A stretch of 64,000 nucleotides of DNA from Diogma glabrata (lineage: Eukaryota > Arthropoda > Insecta > Diptera > Cylindrotomidae). The notes below the pieces were generated by a model. It made no database searches. It saw only the letters and a program-made list of their open reading frames with translations, and was not told the DNA's origin. Made by a program: the position numbers and the translations under genes. Positions 1-11,903 of this stretch are shown here, one piece after another. Where the stretch lies: assembly GCA_963693315.1 (NCBI GenBank), contig OY856188.1:148489096-148553095 (forward strand), written 5' to 3'. Every line of letters begins with the position of its first letter. The first letter of the stretch is position 1.

Positions 1-2460
1 AGCGGTGGTAAAGCTAATGGCGTTTATCAATTCATTTTCAATATGATCTAATTTATTTATGTATCTATCATTAGCTTCTCTAGCAACTACATTGACAAGC
101 TTTATATTTAATTCGTTGTGCAGTCTTAAAGTGCTATAACGTCTAGGGCGTTTATATATAGTTTTTAGAAATTTGTTTTGATTAATTTGAAATTTCTTTT
201 TATGACACAAAGCAATATCCCACCAAATTGGCGCACCATAAAGTATGATATTAAGAATCACACACTTGTAAATTAGTGTCTTAGTATGACTATTCAGTTT
301 ACTATTTCTGTTGAGTAGAGGATATAGACTTTTGAACAGTGCATTACATTTTTGTTGTATTTGAGTGACGTGTGTCTTAAATGTTAATGATTTATCCAAA
401 TAAATTCCTAAATATTTAGTTGAAGGTTTCCATTCCAAAGAAGAGTTTTGAATCAGAAAGGGTTGTTGTGGAAGTTTACGGGATGCTCTGCACCTAGTAA
501 AATAAATAGCTTCACATTTTGATATGTTAATACTAAGTTTCCAGTTTTTAAAAAATTCGAGAATTTTAGTGAGGTACAATTGAAGCTTATTGATAATAGA
601 TACCGCCAGCTCATCTGACACAAATATTGCAGTGTCATCAGCAAATAATGATAATTTACATTCACTATCTCTTGGAATATCATTGATGAATAAACAAAAA
701 AGCAAAGGACTCAATACGGCACCTTGAGGAACCCCAGCTGGAATGCTAAGTATAGAGGACATGGAGTCAAAAATCTGGACAAAAAATGTTCTATCAGTTA
801 AGAACGATTTTATGATTTTAATTAAAAATATTGGAAATCCATATATAAATAATTTATAGCAGACTGCGTCTTGCCAAACTTTATCAAAGGCTCGTTCAAG
901 GTCTAATAATATCATTCCAGTAGATTTTAGCGAAGATCTATTAGATTTAATATGATTGACTACACGATGGATTTGATGAACTGTAGAGTGCCCAGATCTA
1001 AAACCAAATTGCTCGTTTATAATTATTTGATTGTCAGTTATGAACTCTTCCATTCTTCTTTTGATAATCTGCTCAAAGAGTTTTCCCAATGTACAAAGAA
1101 GACTAATAGGTCTGTAGCTTGTAGCAAGAGTGGGGTCTTTGCCAGGCTTTAAAACAGGAGTAATTTTAGCTTTTTTCCATTGAATTGGGAAATAGCCTAG
1201 GTTCAAGCAGCACTCGAATATTATCTTAAGAAAATGGATTCCACTTTCAGGAAGATTTTTAAGTAAAATAAATGGAATATTATCTACACCTGGAGCTTTG
1301 AGCCTTGGAAGGAATTTCAAAATATCAGAAATTTCAGAAGGAGGAATTTCAGAAATTGGAGCATTGTTATCCAAATTATTGAAATTAGTGCAAAAGTCAT
1401 TCACTTGTTCTTCAATTACAATATTGGAGTTTGGAATTTGATGAGCGTCAAGGAAGACATCAGCCAATACTTGTGCTTTTTCTGTATTTAAGAAAATTCG
1501 ATTTCCAGTGTTGGGAGTAACTAATGGTGGAATGGACTTGCGATGGTTTTTAAAATGTTTAGTTGTTTTCCAGAAGTTTCTTGAACCATTATCCAAGCAT
1601 TCAAGCTTCGTTTGCCATTTTTGATTATAAAGAATATTTATATGATATTTAATAATTCTATTTAGCAAGTTTATTGAGGTTTTAATGTGAGCAAGGCGAC
1701 TTCTGAGGTAAGATCTTCTAAGCGAATTTCGGTGTCTGATAAAACTTAACACTTGATCAGATAATAACAATTTATCAGTTGGAAGAACAGGCACAAGCGG
1801 TACGGATACGGGTGGGTACGGAGGTACGGAGCAGAGTGCTTGAATGGTGTTAACTTCGGATATCAACTGAGGGTTGTTTGTTAAAAATATGTCAATAATA
1901 CTAGGGACTCCAGCAGGACTATAGTGGGTAGGATCTTGGGGAGCGATAACAACACAATCAGAGTTAATAGAATAATCATATAAAGTTCGACCACCGCGGT
2001 TAGTTCTAGGACAAAACCAGTTAGGATGCTTACAATTTAAATCACCACCAATTAGGTAAGGAATATTACCACTACAAATTTTTATAAAATCATTTCTGAG
2101 ATGCTCAGAATTCGAATATGAACAATATACAGAAAATATTTTAAGTTGATTATTATCACTACTTATTATATTAATACCCAGGGATTCTATACAATTTAAT
2201 TTAAGGTCAGGAAGAAGCGAATGTTTAATGCAATCTTTTATAAGAATACCAACACCACCCCTGCGAATATTTTCTCTATCATTACGATAAAATCGAAAAT
2301 TAGGAATCGAAAATGAAATAGAAGGCTTTAAATGCGTTTCACTAATAAGTAATATATCAATATTAAAATTATCTAAAAACTGAATTACCTCAAATTTTTT
2401 ATTTTTTATACCGTACGCGTTCCACACACAAATTTTTAAAGAATTATGGATAACAGACAT
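1..2460 (-). CDS. Jockey-like non-LTR retrotransposon ORF2 (endonuclease plus reverse transcriptase), open to the window edge
   Basis: Reading the minus strand from the ATG at 2460, I find no stop for 820 codons down to base 1, so the C-terminus lies outside the window. Residues about 1-190 resemble an apurinic endonuclease (WNAYGIKN, SETHLKP, GGDLNCKHPNW, IDIFLTN). Reverse transcriptase motifs follow: KAPGVDNIP near 390, YRPISLL near 443, AFDKVW near 526, GVPQGAVLSPLL near 575 and FADD near 607. The product would nick target DNA and copy the element's RNA. The ATG overlaps the end of ORF1 by 17 bp in another frame, a usual arrangement for this group. Odd point: after IDIFLTN the frame enters a proline- and valine-rich run coded by repeated GTACC bases (about 1800-1830), and the family's S-D-H endonuclease motif is not visible. 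Assignment to a non-LTR element is certain; the clade is inferred. Confidence 0.9.
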   Translation of the reverse strand, partial: MSVIHNSLKICVWNAYGIKNKKFEVIQFLDNFNIDILLISETHLKPSISFSIPNFRFYRNDRENIRRGGVGILIKDCIKHSLLPDLKLNCIESLGINIISSDNNQLKIFSVYCSYSNSEHLRNDFIKICSGNIPYLIGGDLNCKHPNWFCPRTNRGGRTLYDYSINSDCVVIAPQDPTHYSPAGVPSIIDIFLTNNPQLISEVNTIQALCSVPPYPPVSVPLVPVLPTDKLLLSDQVLSFIRHRNSLRRSYLRSRLAHIKTSINLLNRIIKYHINILYNQKWQTKLECLDNGSRNFWKTTKHFKNHRKSIPPLVTPNTGNRIFLNTEKAQVLADVFLDAHQIPNSNIVIEEQVNDFCTNFNNLDNNAPISEIPPSEISDILKFLPRLKAPGVDNIPFILLKNLPESGIHFLKIIFECCLNLGYFPIQWKKAKITPVLKPGKDPTLATSYRPISLLCTLGKLFEQIIKRRMEEFITDNQIIINEQFGFRSGHSTVHQIHRVVNHIKSNRSSLKSTGMILLDLERAFDKVWQDAVCYKLFIYGFPIFLIKIIKSFLTDRTFFVQIFDSMSSILSIPAGVPQGAVLSPLLFCLFINDIPRDSECKLSLFADDTAIFVSDELAVSIINKLQLYLTKILEFFKNWKLSINISKCEAIYFTRCRASRKLPQQPFLIQNSSLEWKPSTKYLGIYLDKSLTFKTHVTQIQQKCNALFKSLYPLLNRNSKLNSHTKTLIYKCVILNIILYGAPIWWDIALCHKKKFQINQNKFLKTIYKRPRRYSTLRLHNELNIKLVNVVAREANDRYINKLDHIENELINAISFTTA

Positions 2461-3724
2461 ATTTAATAGCAATATTAGCCATAACATCAAATTGTTCTTC
2501 TTTGGAATGGCACCCCCGAAGTCCTGAAACAAGTTCTTTGAGAATTTGTAATAACTCATGTGGTGCAAACAAATCATTTGTGCTATCTGAATTAATATTA
2601 ATTGAATTTTCATGATTGATTGCATTTGTTTGAACCACTGTACTGAACTGCATTTTTTTGTTAACAAAATTATTATTATTATTATTATTATTAAAATTTT
2701 TATTGTTGTTTTGATGAGGTATTGAAGGAATAATAGGAAAATCCTGTTGTTGAAATGAAAACGTTGGTTGATTTGAAGGTCGACTCAACTTATTTTTTAG
2801 ATTCAGATGATTTTTTATTTGAATGTATTTTTCTCTTTCTGGACAAATTATAGAGTTAGATGTATGATTTCCACTACAATTACAGCAAACATGTTTAGTA
2901 ATATCGTTTTGTAAAGGACACTCCATATCATCAATATGTTCATCTCCACCACAGAAATTACATTTTGGCTTCATGTAGCATGCGTTCGCTCCATGACCAT
3001 ACATTTTACATTTATAACATTGGAGAGGACCTTTGCTGGTGGATCGACAAATTTCCCATCTGCACACTGTGTTATTAACAAATCTAATATTTTTTAATTG
3101 GTTCAGAGACATTGATCCCTTTTTGAAAGGAACAAAATAAAGGGCATCTTCACTGTTTCGACGATATTTTTTAGGAATAGTTTTCCAAACATTAACAGGA
3201 CTCAGGCCACTATTCTCGAGGCTTTTCTTAACTTCATTTGTATCCATATCATGGAGCCCACATAGTACAAATTTAACAAAACGATTTTCCTCAAGCGTAT
3301 ATGAGAACATACCATTGTTATGTTCTTTTAATTTAGTAAAAATTTTGTTATAGTCTGATAGGCTATATGTAAGTATTTTTATGCCAATTGACATTATTTG
3401 TATATTATATTTTGAAATATTTAGTTCCTTCATAGTTTTATGAATCTCCGTTGAGGAAGATTTTGTAATTATTGGAGGAATTTTTTCTACAGGTTTTCTA
3501 GAACTTTCACCATACGGAGAACTAGTTTGCGATGTTTTTGCATATTTTGATAAATTAACGTTAGGCGGTAAACCTGCATACCTGTTTACTGTTGGGATGT
3601 CACTCATTTTAATGCCTTGACTCATCTGTTTAATGCTGCTGAGCGAGCTCCTAGGGAGGCTACGCATCTGGCGACTTATAGTTCTTTTATTTGTGAGCAT
3701 CCACACACAATAATCACAAAACAA
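2444..3724 (-). CDS. Jockey-like non-LTR retrotransposon ORF1 (Gag-like zinc-knuckle protein)
   Basis: This is an uninterrupted 426-codon frame directly upstream of ORF2. It has three cysteine/histidine knuckles around residues 236-296 (CYKCKMYGHGANAC, then CNFCGGDEHIDDMEC, then a variant CNCSGNHTSNSIIC), as in Gag-like proteins of Jockey-type elements that bind element RNA. An asparagine run near residues 345-352 comes from an AAT microsatellite at about 2667-2690. The first ATG (3724) gives an odd cysteine-rich leader. The start at 3607 (MSDIPTVN, residue 40) is equally plausible because family-like sequence begins there. With ORF2 this makes an almost complete element whose 3' end is beyond the left edge. 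Confidence 0.85.
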   Translation of the reverse strand: MFCDYCVWMLTNKRTISRQMRSLPRSSLSSIKQMSQGIKMSDIPTVNRYAGLPPNVNLSKYAKTSQTSSPYGESSRKPVEKIPPIITKSSSTEIHKTMKELNISKYNIQIMSIGIKILTYSLSDYNKIFTKLKEHNNGMFSYTLEENRFVKFVLCGLHDMDTNEVKKSLENSGLSPVNVWKTIPKKYRRNSEDALYFVPFKKGSMSLNQLKNIRFVNNTVCRWEICRSTSKGPLQCYKCKMYGHGANACYMKPKCNFCGGDEHIDDMECPLQNDITKHVCCNCSGNHTSNSIICPEREKYIQIKNHLNLKNKLSRPSNQPTFSFQQQDFPIIPSIPHQNNNKNFNNNNNNNNFVNKKMQFSTVVQTNAINHENSININSDSTNDLFAPHELLQILKELVSGLRGCHSKEEQFDVMANIAIKYVCYP

Positions 3725-5177
3725 TCAATTTATATTTCAATGTTTAACTTTAATTTGATTTGAATTTATAACTAACAACAAATCCAAACAAAAAATAAAA
3801 CACAGTTAGAAATTTTAATATTGAAAAAATTTGATTATAACTTGATAATTTGATGTTTACTTCGCAAACACCGAATATCGAATCATCATTTGTAATAATT
3901 TTTGAAATATTTTTAGAACTTTGAAAAAGTTGTACTTGTACTTTTACAAAGAATTTTATGTCTAATATACCTCGCTGTCCACAACTAAAAACAATGTCCT
4001 CATAAAAGCTTTTTGCCGAAAACTATATAATAACCCTTAACACAGACCGAAGTCTTGATATCTCAAAGCCTTGAGATTTCAGCCCCTTCATATATTTATG
4101 AATATTTTTATTGTTTTGAAATTCTATTTATTTCCCAATTTTGAGGAGTAAAATTTCGAATAGTTTAGGAGTATAATTCTGTTTTTACACGGTAGATACG
4201 TTCCAAAAAAATAAGTGCAAAAAAACCGTGTATAAAAAGAAATGAAGTGCCTAGAAAAAAGAGAATAGGTTCCACATCCTTTAACCATGTAAAAAATTGG
4301 TGAAATAAAAGAATTCATACAAAAATAATTTTAAGGGATTCTTTATAAAATCCAAATTACTCTTGTATGTGCATTTATGCACAGTTTATTTCATGAAACG
4401 AAATCCAATTCAATTCTTAAAGTAACAGTAACATAAATATAAAATTATCGTAAGTTCAGGCACTGAAAAGTCCAAGAAAACCAGTTTAAAAAGTCACACA
4501 AGTTCGAATATAACTCGCTCGTCGAGGTTTCCGTGTATATAATATTCTATGGCAAAAGTTCTTCTCAAAAACACAATTTTAGAAATAAATCAAAAACAGT
4601 ACCTTCGCAAATTACAAAAAATTTGTTTTGGGCTAGAAAAAAATTCAACATGCCACCCCACTCGTCAAGGTTAAAAATAAGTTTTTATCAAAATTTCCAA
4701 TCTGAACCCCCTCCAAATAACATTTAAGGTGATGACGACTATAGTTTTCATTCAATCTTTACAACATTTCCTTTAACCATAATTTTTTTAAAAAGTTTTT
4801 CTTTTGTAATGTTCGAAGTTAATGGCGGGAGACATAAAAAAATATTCAGATTTTTGGAAATAAGTCGATAACTGTGGTTTGGAAAATTGGAAGAAAAATT
4901 GTTAAGGATTAGAAAAAAATTACCTTTTTCTACTTTAGGCTACGAAAATGCCATAGAGTAAAATCTATGTGATAGTGAAACTTTTTCTAACTACCTAGTG
5001 ACTGAAAATTTTTTTCCAACTAGTGAGTGAAAATAAATAAGTTTCGGTGGTCCCCTACAGGTGGTGGTTAAAACCAAATATTTAAAAATAATAATTTTTA
5101 TTGCATGCCAGTGTTCGCCTATAGATGGAATACAATAGCAAATAGTTCGAAAATATAAATTCAATTTTACACATTAC
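3725..5177. other. AT-rich noncoding stretch upstream of the LINE
   Basis: No gene is visible. The part nearest 3724 is presumably the LINE 5' UTR, but its boundary is not evident. A segment at about 3890-3970 resembles the minisatellite monomer and adjoining bases at 41880-42250 inside the hAT element. A segment at 4705-4880 is a diverged direct copy of 8018-8170, so the fold-back element between them is flanked by related sequence in the same orientation. Confidence 0.5.
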
Positions 5178-7588
5178 ACTAGTTTACAAGAAAAATTTCC
5201 CGAAATAAAACTCAACTTTTCTTATAGATTTGAACCTCCTGAACACGAATATCATATTCATTTTTTTTGGTTAGCTCTTGTTTTTTAGATATTCACGAAA
5301 AACCAAATTTTTCGGTGATCAAAAATGTTGTTTCGGTTTTTGGGTCTCATATTTTACAAAACAAACAAATTAAATATATTAATAAAACAAGTGCATAGTA
5401 AATATGCCAACAAACATTTTGAGTTATATTTTGTAAAAATCCGTTAAGGATTCTGTAAGTTACAGTCGAAAAAAGTTGAAAAAATACGAAAAATTCACGT
5501 TTTTTTTAAATTTTTCCATTTTCAACACCATAAATTTTGAACAAATAAAGACACTAATTTTTTTTAATTTCTTGGAGCCTATAGTAGTTTCAATTTTCTT
5601 TCTTTTAAGCTAAAAGATACGAATATTGGTGCAGTTTGCACCAAGTTATTCAAGTTTTCCCAAAAAAAGTCGAAACTCAAAATTTGGAAAAAATAGTTTT
5701 TTACTTAATTTATTGTGCCATAAATAATAATTTTAAATGTTCAGTCGTTCTCAAACATCAGTAAAGAATTATTTTAAAATAGTAAAGTATAATTTCCATT
5801 TTTGTTTTCGAAGTTGGGAAGTGGATCGATATGAGACGTATATAGTAAAATATAAACAAAAGATAATGAATTGTGAGGAGAGGCAAAACATCATAACATC
5901 AGAACTATTTAAGTTAGTTCAAGCACCATAAAGTTAAGCCCCTATTTATGTCTATTAATACCTGTAAGGTTTGTTTCTTTTCTGTTTTTGGTTTTTTGAT
6001 AATGTAAATTTTTTTCTATCACCGCCCACCTTGTGTTACTCCTTACGTTTATGATCATTTTAAGTTTAATTAAAGCAAGCAATTTCATACTTCTACTTCT
6101 TAATAGTTTTTCGGTTTTCCCAACTTTTGTTTAATTAGTTTAATGAGGTTTCTTTTTAAGTAGATAATTGTCGTATGATTAGTTGCAAATATAATCTATC
6201 TGAGGATAAATTTAATTCCAAACATTCAAGTAAAATATTAATTAAAAATGAAAAAATATTACAAATATAAATTTTAAATAGTGTATTGTTTTTAAAAATC
6301 AATAAATCAATAGTTATAGGCAACTATAGCAAAGCAACATAAATTGTTAGTAAAGTGGTCAAGTTTATTTAAATGGCGTCGTCAAGAAGTTTCAAGTGTA
6401 AAAATAGCCCAAATTCATTTTGTTTTATTTGTGGAAGTAACATAATACATACTGCTAAAAGAATCACCCCATTTATAAGAACTGCCTATCTTCATTACTA
6501 ACTGATATTTTCCAACTCCTAAAATAAATCCGAGGTGGGAGGAGCTAGATCATGTCAAAAAACTTCACAAAAAATCTCAATTTCGAGAAAAACCATATAA
6601 AAATAAAATACATCTTTTGTCCAAAAAAGACATTTCATAATCAACAAACTGATATTTGTCAACTCCTAAAATAAGTTCAAGGTGTGAGGAGCTAGATCAT
6701 GCTAAAAAACTTCACAAAAAAATCTCAATTTCGAGAAAAATCATATAAAAATAAAATACAACTTTTGTAAAAAAAGACATTTCATAATCAACTAACTGAT
6801 ATTTTCCAACCCCTAAAATAAGTCCGAGGTGGAAGGAGCTAGATCATGTCAAAAAATTTAACAAAAAAAATCTCAATTTCGAGAAAAATCATATACAAAT
6901 AAAATTCAACTTTTGTCAAAAAAAGACATTTCATAATCAACTAACTGATATTTTCCAACTCCTAAAATAATCCTGAAGTAGGAGGAGCTAGATCTTATAC
7001 GAAAACAACCTATATATAAATCAATTATGTTGCAGAGTTTAAATTATTCTTATAGTTAAATTTTTTTTCCAAATTTTGAGTTTTGACTTTCTTTGGGAAA
7101 ACTTGAATAACTTGGTGCAAACTGCACCAATATTCGTATCTTTTACCTTAAAAAAAGAAAATTGAAGCTACTATAGGCTCCAAGAAATTAAAAAAAATTA
7201 GTGTCTTTATTTGTTCAAAATTTATGGTGTTGAAAATGGAAAAATTTAAAAAAAACGTGAATTTTTCGTATTTTTTCAACTTTTTTTGACTGTAACTTCC
7301 AGAATCCTTAACGGATTTTTACAAAATATGACTCAAAATGTTTGTTGGCATATTTACTATGCACTTGTTTTATTAATGTATTTAATTTGTTTGTTTTGTA
7401 AAATATGAGATCCAAAAACCGAAACAACATTTTTGATCACCGAAAAAATTGGTTTTTCGTGAATATCTCAAAAACAAGAGCTAACCAAAAAAAATGAATA
7501 TGATATTCGTGTTCAGAAGGTCCAAATCCATAAGAAAAGTTGGGTTTTATTCAGGGAGACAAAAAAAGTTCACAATTTGTAAACTAGT
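5178..7588. mobile_element. Fold-back element with about 520-bp inverted arms
   Basis: The left arm (about 5178-5694) is the reverse complement of the right arm (about 7059-7588) with scattered substitutions. Both arms contain the same landmarks in opposite order: ACTAGTTTACAA at the outer end, AACACGAATATCAT, a CGGTGATCAAAAATG segment and GGTGCAGTTTGCACC at the inner end. The 1.36 kb centre has no long ORF. Long arms, a noncoding centre and an inner tandem array fit a Foldback-like or non-autonomous DNA transposon. No clear target-site duplication was found. Confidence 0.75.
6501..7000. repeat. Tandem array of about 147-bp units inside the fold-back element
   Basis: The phrase ACTGATATTT recurs at 6501, 6648, 6795 and 6944, spaced 147, 147 and 149 bp. 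Each unit continues with an AACTCCTAAAATAA core, a GGAGCTAGATCAT segment and a TCTCAATTTCGAGAAAAA segment. The last unit is truncated. Divergence between units is modest, about one change in ten by eye. Confidence 0.8.
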
Positions 7589-8759
7589 GATAACACTAGT
7601 TTTGTAAAAGTTTTTGTAAATTATAAAAAGTTTATTCTGTTTTATTTGCTAGAAATATTGAAAATACAATCAATATAATGATTAGTAGTAGTGGTTGGTT
7701 TCATCGATGATGTAGATGGCAGATTCATGTGGAAAACTGATGTATTGTTTAAAGGATTGAATATTTGAGATTGGATTTGATTCACTGTTTCTGTTGTTGC
7801 TTCCGTTTCTGTGTTTATTTCTAGCAATATCGCTGTATTTTCAAGGGATTGAAATATTTTATTACCTCTTTTTATTTTAATAGTTATGGAAATGTACAAA
7901 GCAAGTAGTCGGAATCAACAAATTCAGGAACGTTCCAAAAAAAATTGCTTTATATCTGAATTTGCCAAATCCCAAACTGTATCTCTATTATTTTCATAAT
8001 TTCTACTCTCAACTCCCCCTCCAAATAACATTTTAATTGATAAACCGACCGCTTTAGTTTGTGTTCATTCTTTACAACATTCCTTTTAACCGTTAATTTA
8101 ATTCTTTCGTAATGTTAGAAGATAAAATGGTTTGCGGGGGAGGGAGGGGAGGCAGAAAAACAATCTCACGCTTTTTGTTATAACTCAAAAACTAAGCAGT
8201 CGATAATTTATTGAAATTTTTTAAAAATATTTCAATCTGTTAGATTTTTCTAAACCAAACTCGATTCCTTAAGAAAAATTTTTGTTTTACTGGCTCCTTA
8301 TCTATGTCTATAAAATAAAGATAAAAACATATATTTGCCATTTTTTCAGTGGGCGTGGAGAAATACATATTATAACTGTAGAAAATTTCAAGTTGATAGC
8401 ACTTATAGTTTGTGAGAAATTCGATTATGTAGAAATTCGGACTAACACTGAAGTCTTACCATAAGTACGGAACTCTAAAAACAAAAAAATTTAAAAATAA
8501 ACAAAAGGAACGAAATCAATTAAAAAAGATTCAAAAGATTAAAAAAATTAAAAATCATGAAAAATTCATAAACAATTAAAAAACAGTTAAGGTGATAAAA
8601 ATAACATATCTAGCTCTATTCACTATCATCATCGGCATCATACGCGACCGCTTGCGTAAAACTGTTTCCAAATCGCTGTTATTACTTGAAATATTTTGTA
8701 CGTCACGTTCCAATTATCAGGTGCTTTTTGTGCCCTGTGGTATCTTCAAACAAGATTAG
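7589..8759. other. Noncoding AT-rich stretch
   Basis: No coding region is supported. The segment 8018-8170 is a diverged direct copy of 4705-4880 (shared CCTCCAAATAACATTT and TCTTTACAACATTCC-like phrases). The small ORF at 7642-7899 has no recognisable motif and I do not call it a gene. Confidence 0.5.
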
Positions 8760-9700
8760 GACTTTGCCTTTCAGACCGGACAAATACCAGATTTATAGGA
8801 TTTATATAATATTTTGGTGAGAGTTGGTGCAAGTTCTTTTGAAAATGTTTTTAGAATAACAAGAGGAATGTTGTCCATACCAGAGGCTTTGTTGTTGTCC
8901 CTCCTCTTCCTTAAAAGGTTTTTGACAATTTTAGGTTTGAAATGTAATTGTTTCATATTAACTCATGAAGAATGGTTTTGGGGGATTTTTTTAAGAGTTT
9001 CTAAAACTGTCGAATTTGAAGCAAAGAGTTTCGTGAACAATGTAGCTTTCCTTGCAGGGTCAGTAACGATCGAGTCACCATCAATGATAGGAGGGATAGA
9101 GGATTTAGTACCAGAATTGAAAGAATTAATGGCACTGTAAAAACTTTTGTCAGAAATTGACATACTCGATAGTTTTGCCGCCTTCGCTCTGTCAATCTCT
9201 GTTTTTCGTTTTCAATTATCTGGGTTTGATATTTTGTTGGCCTTTAAATATTGGGATCGATTACAAGAATTCTTTTTATGAATCAAAATATTAAATAATC
9301 TACTTTTGTTTCTAAGAGCAAATTTGGCTGCCTTCGAAAACAAATATTTTTGTTGGTGTTCATTATTGAATAGGTTAATTTAATACCGAGTTGAATTTTT
9401 CGGTAAAGTTTTGAGCAGAAATATTTACATCGTCAGTATAAAAACAATGACGATCAAAAAGGAAACCTTGAAAAAAACTTCGGTGACCGTTTGTGTCCTT
9501 TTTGAAAAGTGAAATACTTTACGGGGTCTTGGAATTCTAGTTTTCATTAAATAGTTTTGATACCTGATGTAATTCGGTAATGGTGAGTACGAAAATTCAC
9601 TCACATCTTCGAACGAAAATTCAAAAATTATATGTTTGATTATAATAAAATCTAAAACGTAACCAAACCGTCAATCTTTGTTAATTTCTTTTATACAGTC
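8760..9700 (-). pseudogene. Degenerate LINE reverse transcriptase fragment
   Basis: Conceptual translation of the minus strand gives the linker before the reverse transcriptase (SISDKSFYSAINSF, IPPIIDGDSIVTDPARKA) and its first conserved block (KASGMDNIPLVILK), in more than one frame and with stops. It breaks off abruptly near 8765, before the catalytic part. Upstream sequence to about 9700 has further endonuclease-linker-like pieces. This is a 5'- and 3'-truncated relic of a non-LTR retrotransposon different from the element at 1-3724. It cannot encode a working enzyme. Confidence 0.7.
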
Positions 9701-9729
9701 GCAGGGAGGGAGAAACTATTATTTTTGTG

Positions 9730-9880
9730 TGGTAGATCCGATCCGAAACACGTAAAATGTGAATTGTAGTTTTTTTCTGAGAAACTTCAAACCATACCTT
9801 TGAATTGAAAATATTCCAATTACTTCTTTACTTACTTGAGTTTAATTGATCTCAAAAATCCAAAATAAATTTGTGTGGTA
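9730..9880. repeat. Interspersed repeat shared with 51365-51490 (possible SINE body)
   Basis: About 130 bp here match 51365-51490 closely: CCGAAACACG, then AATGTGAATTG, then CTGAGAAACTTCAAACC, then TTACTTGAGTTTAATTGAT. The other copy carries a tRNA-like head; this one does not. Read as a truncated copy of the same short interspersed element. Confidence 0.55.
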
Positions 9881-10402
9881 GGTTTTTTCTTATAGATTTA
9901 AAAGACACTCGCAATAGTTGTACAATTTTGAATCAAATGAAAAGTTACGCACATCTATCTGAGAAGACATGACTTTCTATCTGAGACAAATAAAGGAAAA
10001 CAAACAAAAAACGATTTGACATAAGAGCAGTCACGGTAAATATTAGTTGTGATGATCGGTTGATACATACATATTTATCTTTAAATTTTAAATCGTGCTG
10101 TATCAAATAAAATCGTGTAAAATTTTTTACTGGACCGTGTTAAATCAAAAGCGTCTAAAAAAGACAGTGTAAAACCAGAATTGGGTGTACAAGCACTACA
10201 AAATTTCCAAAGGGCAAACAAAGTCACACATCGTGCAATATGCATAAATTTTGCATGTTACAAAATCCCCGTGCACAAAATTGTGCGTAACCGTGAACAT
10301 TTCGTAAGACGCCTTAGCACATATGTGCACACAAATGTTAGGTTAGCCGCCTGTTTCACGAACAACGAATCTAAACGAAATCTATTTAATGTTAATGGTT
10401 CC
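9881..10402. other. No gene seen
   Basis: AT-rich sequence. The 86-codon ORF at 10181-10441 has no family resemblance and runs into the hairpin element that follows, so it is not called. Confidence 0.4.
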
Positions 10403-10915
10403 CATACATTCATCTTTTTAAAAGATGAAAAAACCTTTTAAAGAAAAAGATACGTAAACGCCTGTGTGCGAATGAGACAAAACAATCACTTTTTAAAAAA
10501 AAAAGTCAATCGTGTCTGTTTCGCTAAATTTTGTATCGAGGTTTACCGAAAATATAAAATGTTTTTCTTTTAAAACGAGAAATAATTTTTTTAAAATGTG
10601 TTAATTAAAAAAAATTATACTTTTCAAAAATAAATTTGGTTTCTTGACAATTAAGATCTATAATTTATATGATCGATGCAAGGGGCATGTTATAATTTAT
10701 GGCATGTTATTATTTATATTTTCGGATTACATATCTGTATGGGCATGTTATTATTATTTATATTTTCGGATTACATATCTGTAAAAAAATTAGCGAAATA
10801 GACGCGATTAAAATCTTTTTTCTTAAAGTGATTGTGTCTTATTGGCACACAGGGGTTTACCTTTACGTATCTTTTTCTTTCATCTGTTTTTCATATTTTA
10901 AAAAAGATGAATGAA
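10403..10915. mobile_element. MITE-like element with about 125-bp inverted ends
   Basis: The left end (about 10409-10535) matches the reverse complement of the right end (about 10789-10910). Landmarks are CATTCATCTTTTT at the outside, then AAAGAAAAAGATACGTAAA, CCTGTGTGC and CAATCACTTT. The centre carries a short imperfect tandem duplication at about 10703-10782 (ATTTATATTTTCGGATTACA twice, about 42 bp apart). No coding capacity; a non-autonomous DNA transposon is the simplest reading. Confidence 0.65.
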
Positions 10916-11903
10916 CGTTACTCAAGAATAATTAACTCAATTAATTAATAATTAACTGAATTAATTATAATTAAGATTAATTAAGAATAATTAACAAAGA
11001 ATACAAAAAAAGGAGAGTGAAGAAGTATACTTTAACATTTTCTAAAATATGGGTGGTTTCATTTAACTTTTTATGAGATAATATGACTTTCTTCATAATA
11101 AATTGATGAATTTTAGTTTCATCTAAAATTATGTGCAAAAGAAATTTTTTGGTGAATGATGTTTTCACACTAAAAACAAACGGGAACTTTGAATAATCAA
11201 TTTTTGTGATTCAAAAATATTATTAAATTTATTTAATATTTTTTGTTTGTCATGCCGGTTTACTGATAATTTAAGTTTATTTTTTTATAATATTAGGAAA
11301 ATTGTGAAAAATTAATATTATTTTCTATATGTAAACCAAATATTTAAATTTTTTGATTTCTAATTTTTTTTCATTTAAATTGTATCAATAAAAAAATGGC
11401 GAATAAATGAACGCCTCATTTACATATTCAATCACACACATACATTTTCATTTTTCAACTTAAAAATACGACCGCACTCTCCATGTGTCGTAATGACGCT
11501 ACCAAAAATATCAGTGTAGGAAAGATTCATAACGTATTAGAAAATCCTGGACATAAAGGTAATACCAGAAAATAAAAATAAACAGAAGCGTCATAACACA
11601 CTTTTTCTATGGAAAAATTTCGACTCATTTTTTTTACTTCTAACTTCACTTCAAACTTGCTTAAGGTAGGAAAAAGTTTGGTTACGTTTTCTACATTTTG
11701 ATGCAGGTTTATAGTCTTACCACAGAATTTTACCGTTCAGTGGCTAAAAATTCAAACCAAATTATAGTTCAACGTTCCAATTATAAGGTAGGATCCTGTT
11801 AGGTTAAAATTTTTTTGGTCGACGCAATGGCTATTCTGTATATTTTTATTCTGTGGTAATACATCAAATATTAATGTATTTATGCCTGGAAGTTCTATGC
11901 ACA
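10916..11903. other. No gene seen; AT-rich
   Basis: The stretch begins with low-complexity AATTAATTA sequence (10920-11000). The small ORF at 10977-11168 on the minus strand has no recognisable motif. A CTAT microsatellite begins at 11904. Confidence 0.4.

Noticed and set aside
10181..10441. 86-codon ORF
   Set aside because: No family resemblance; it overlaps the left arm of a hairpin element.
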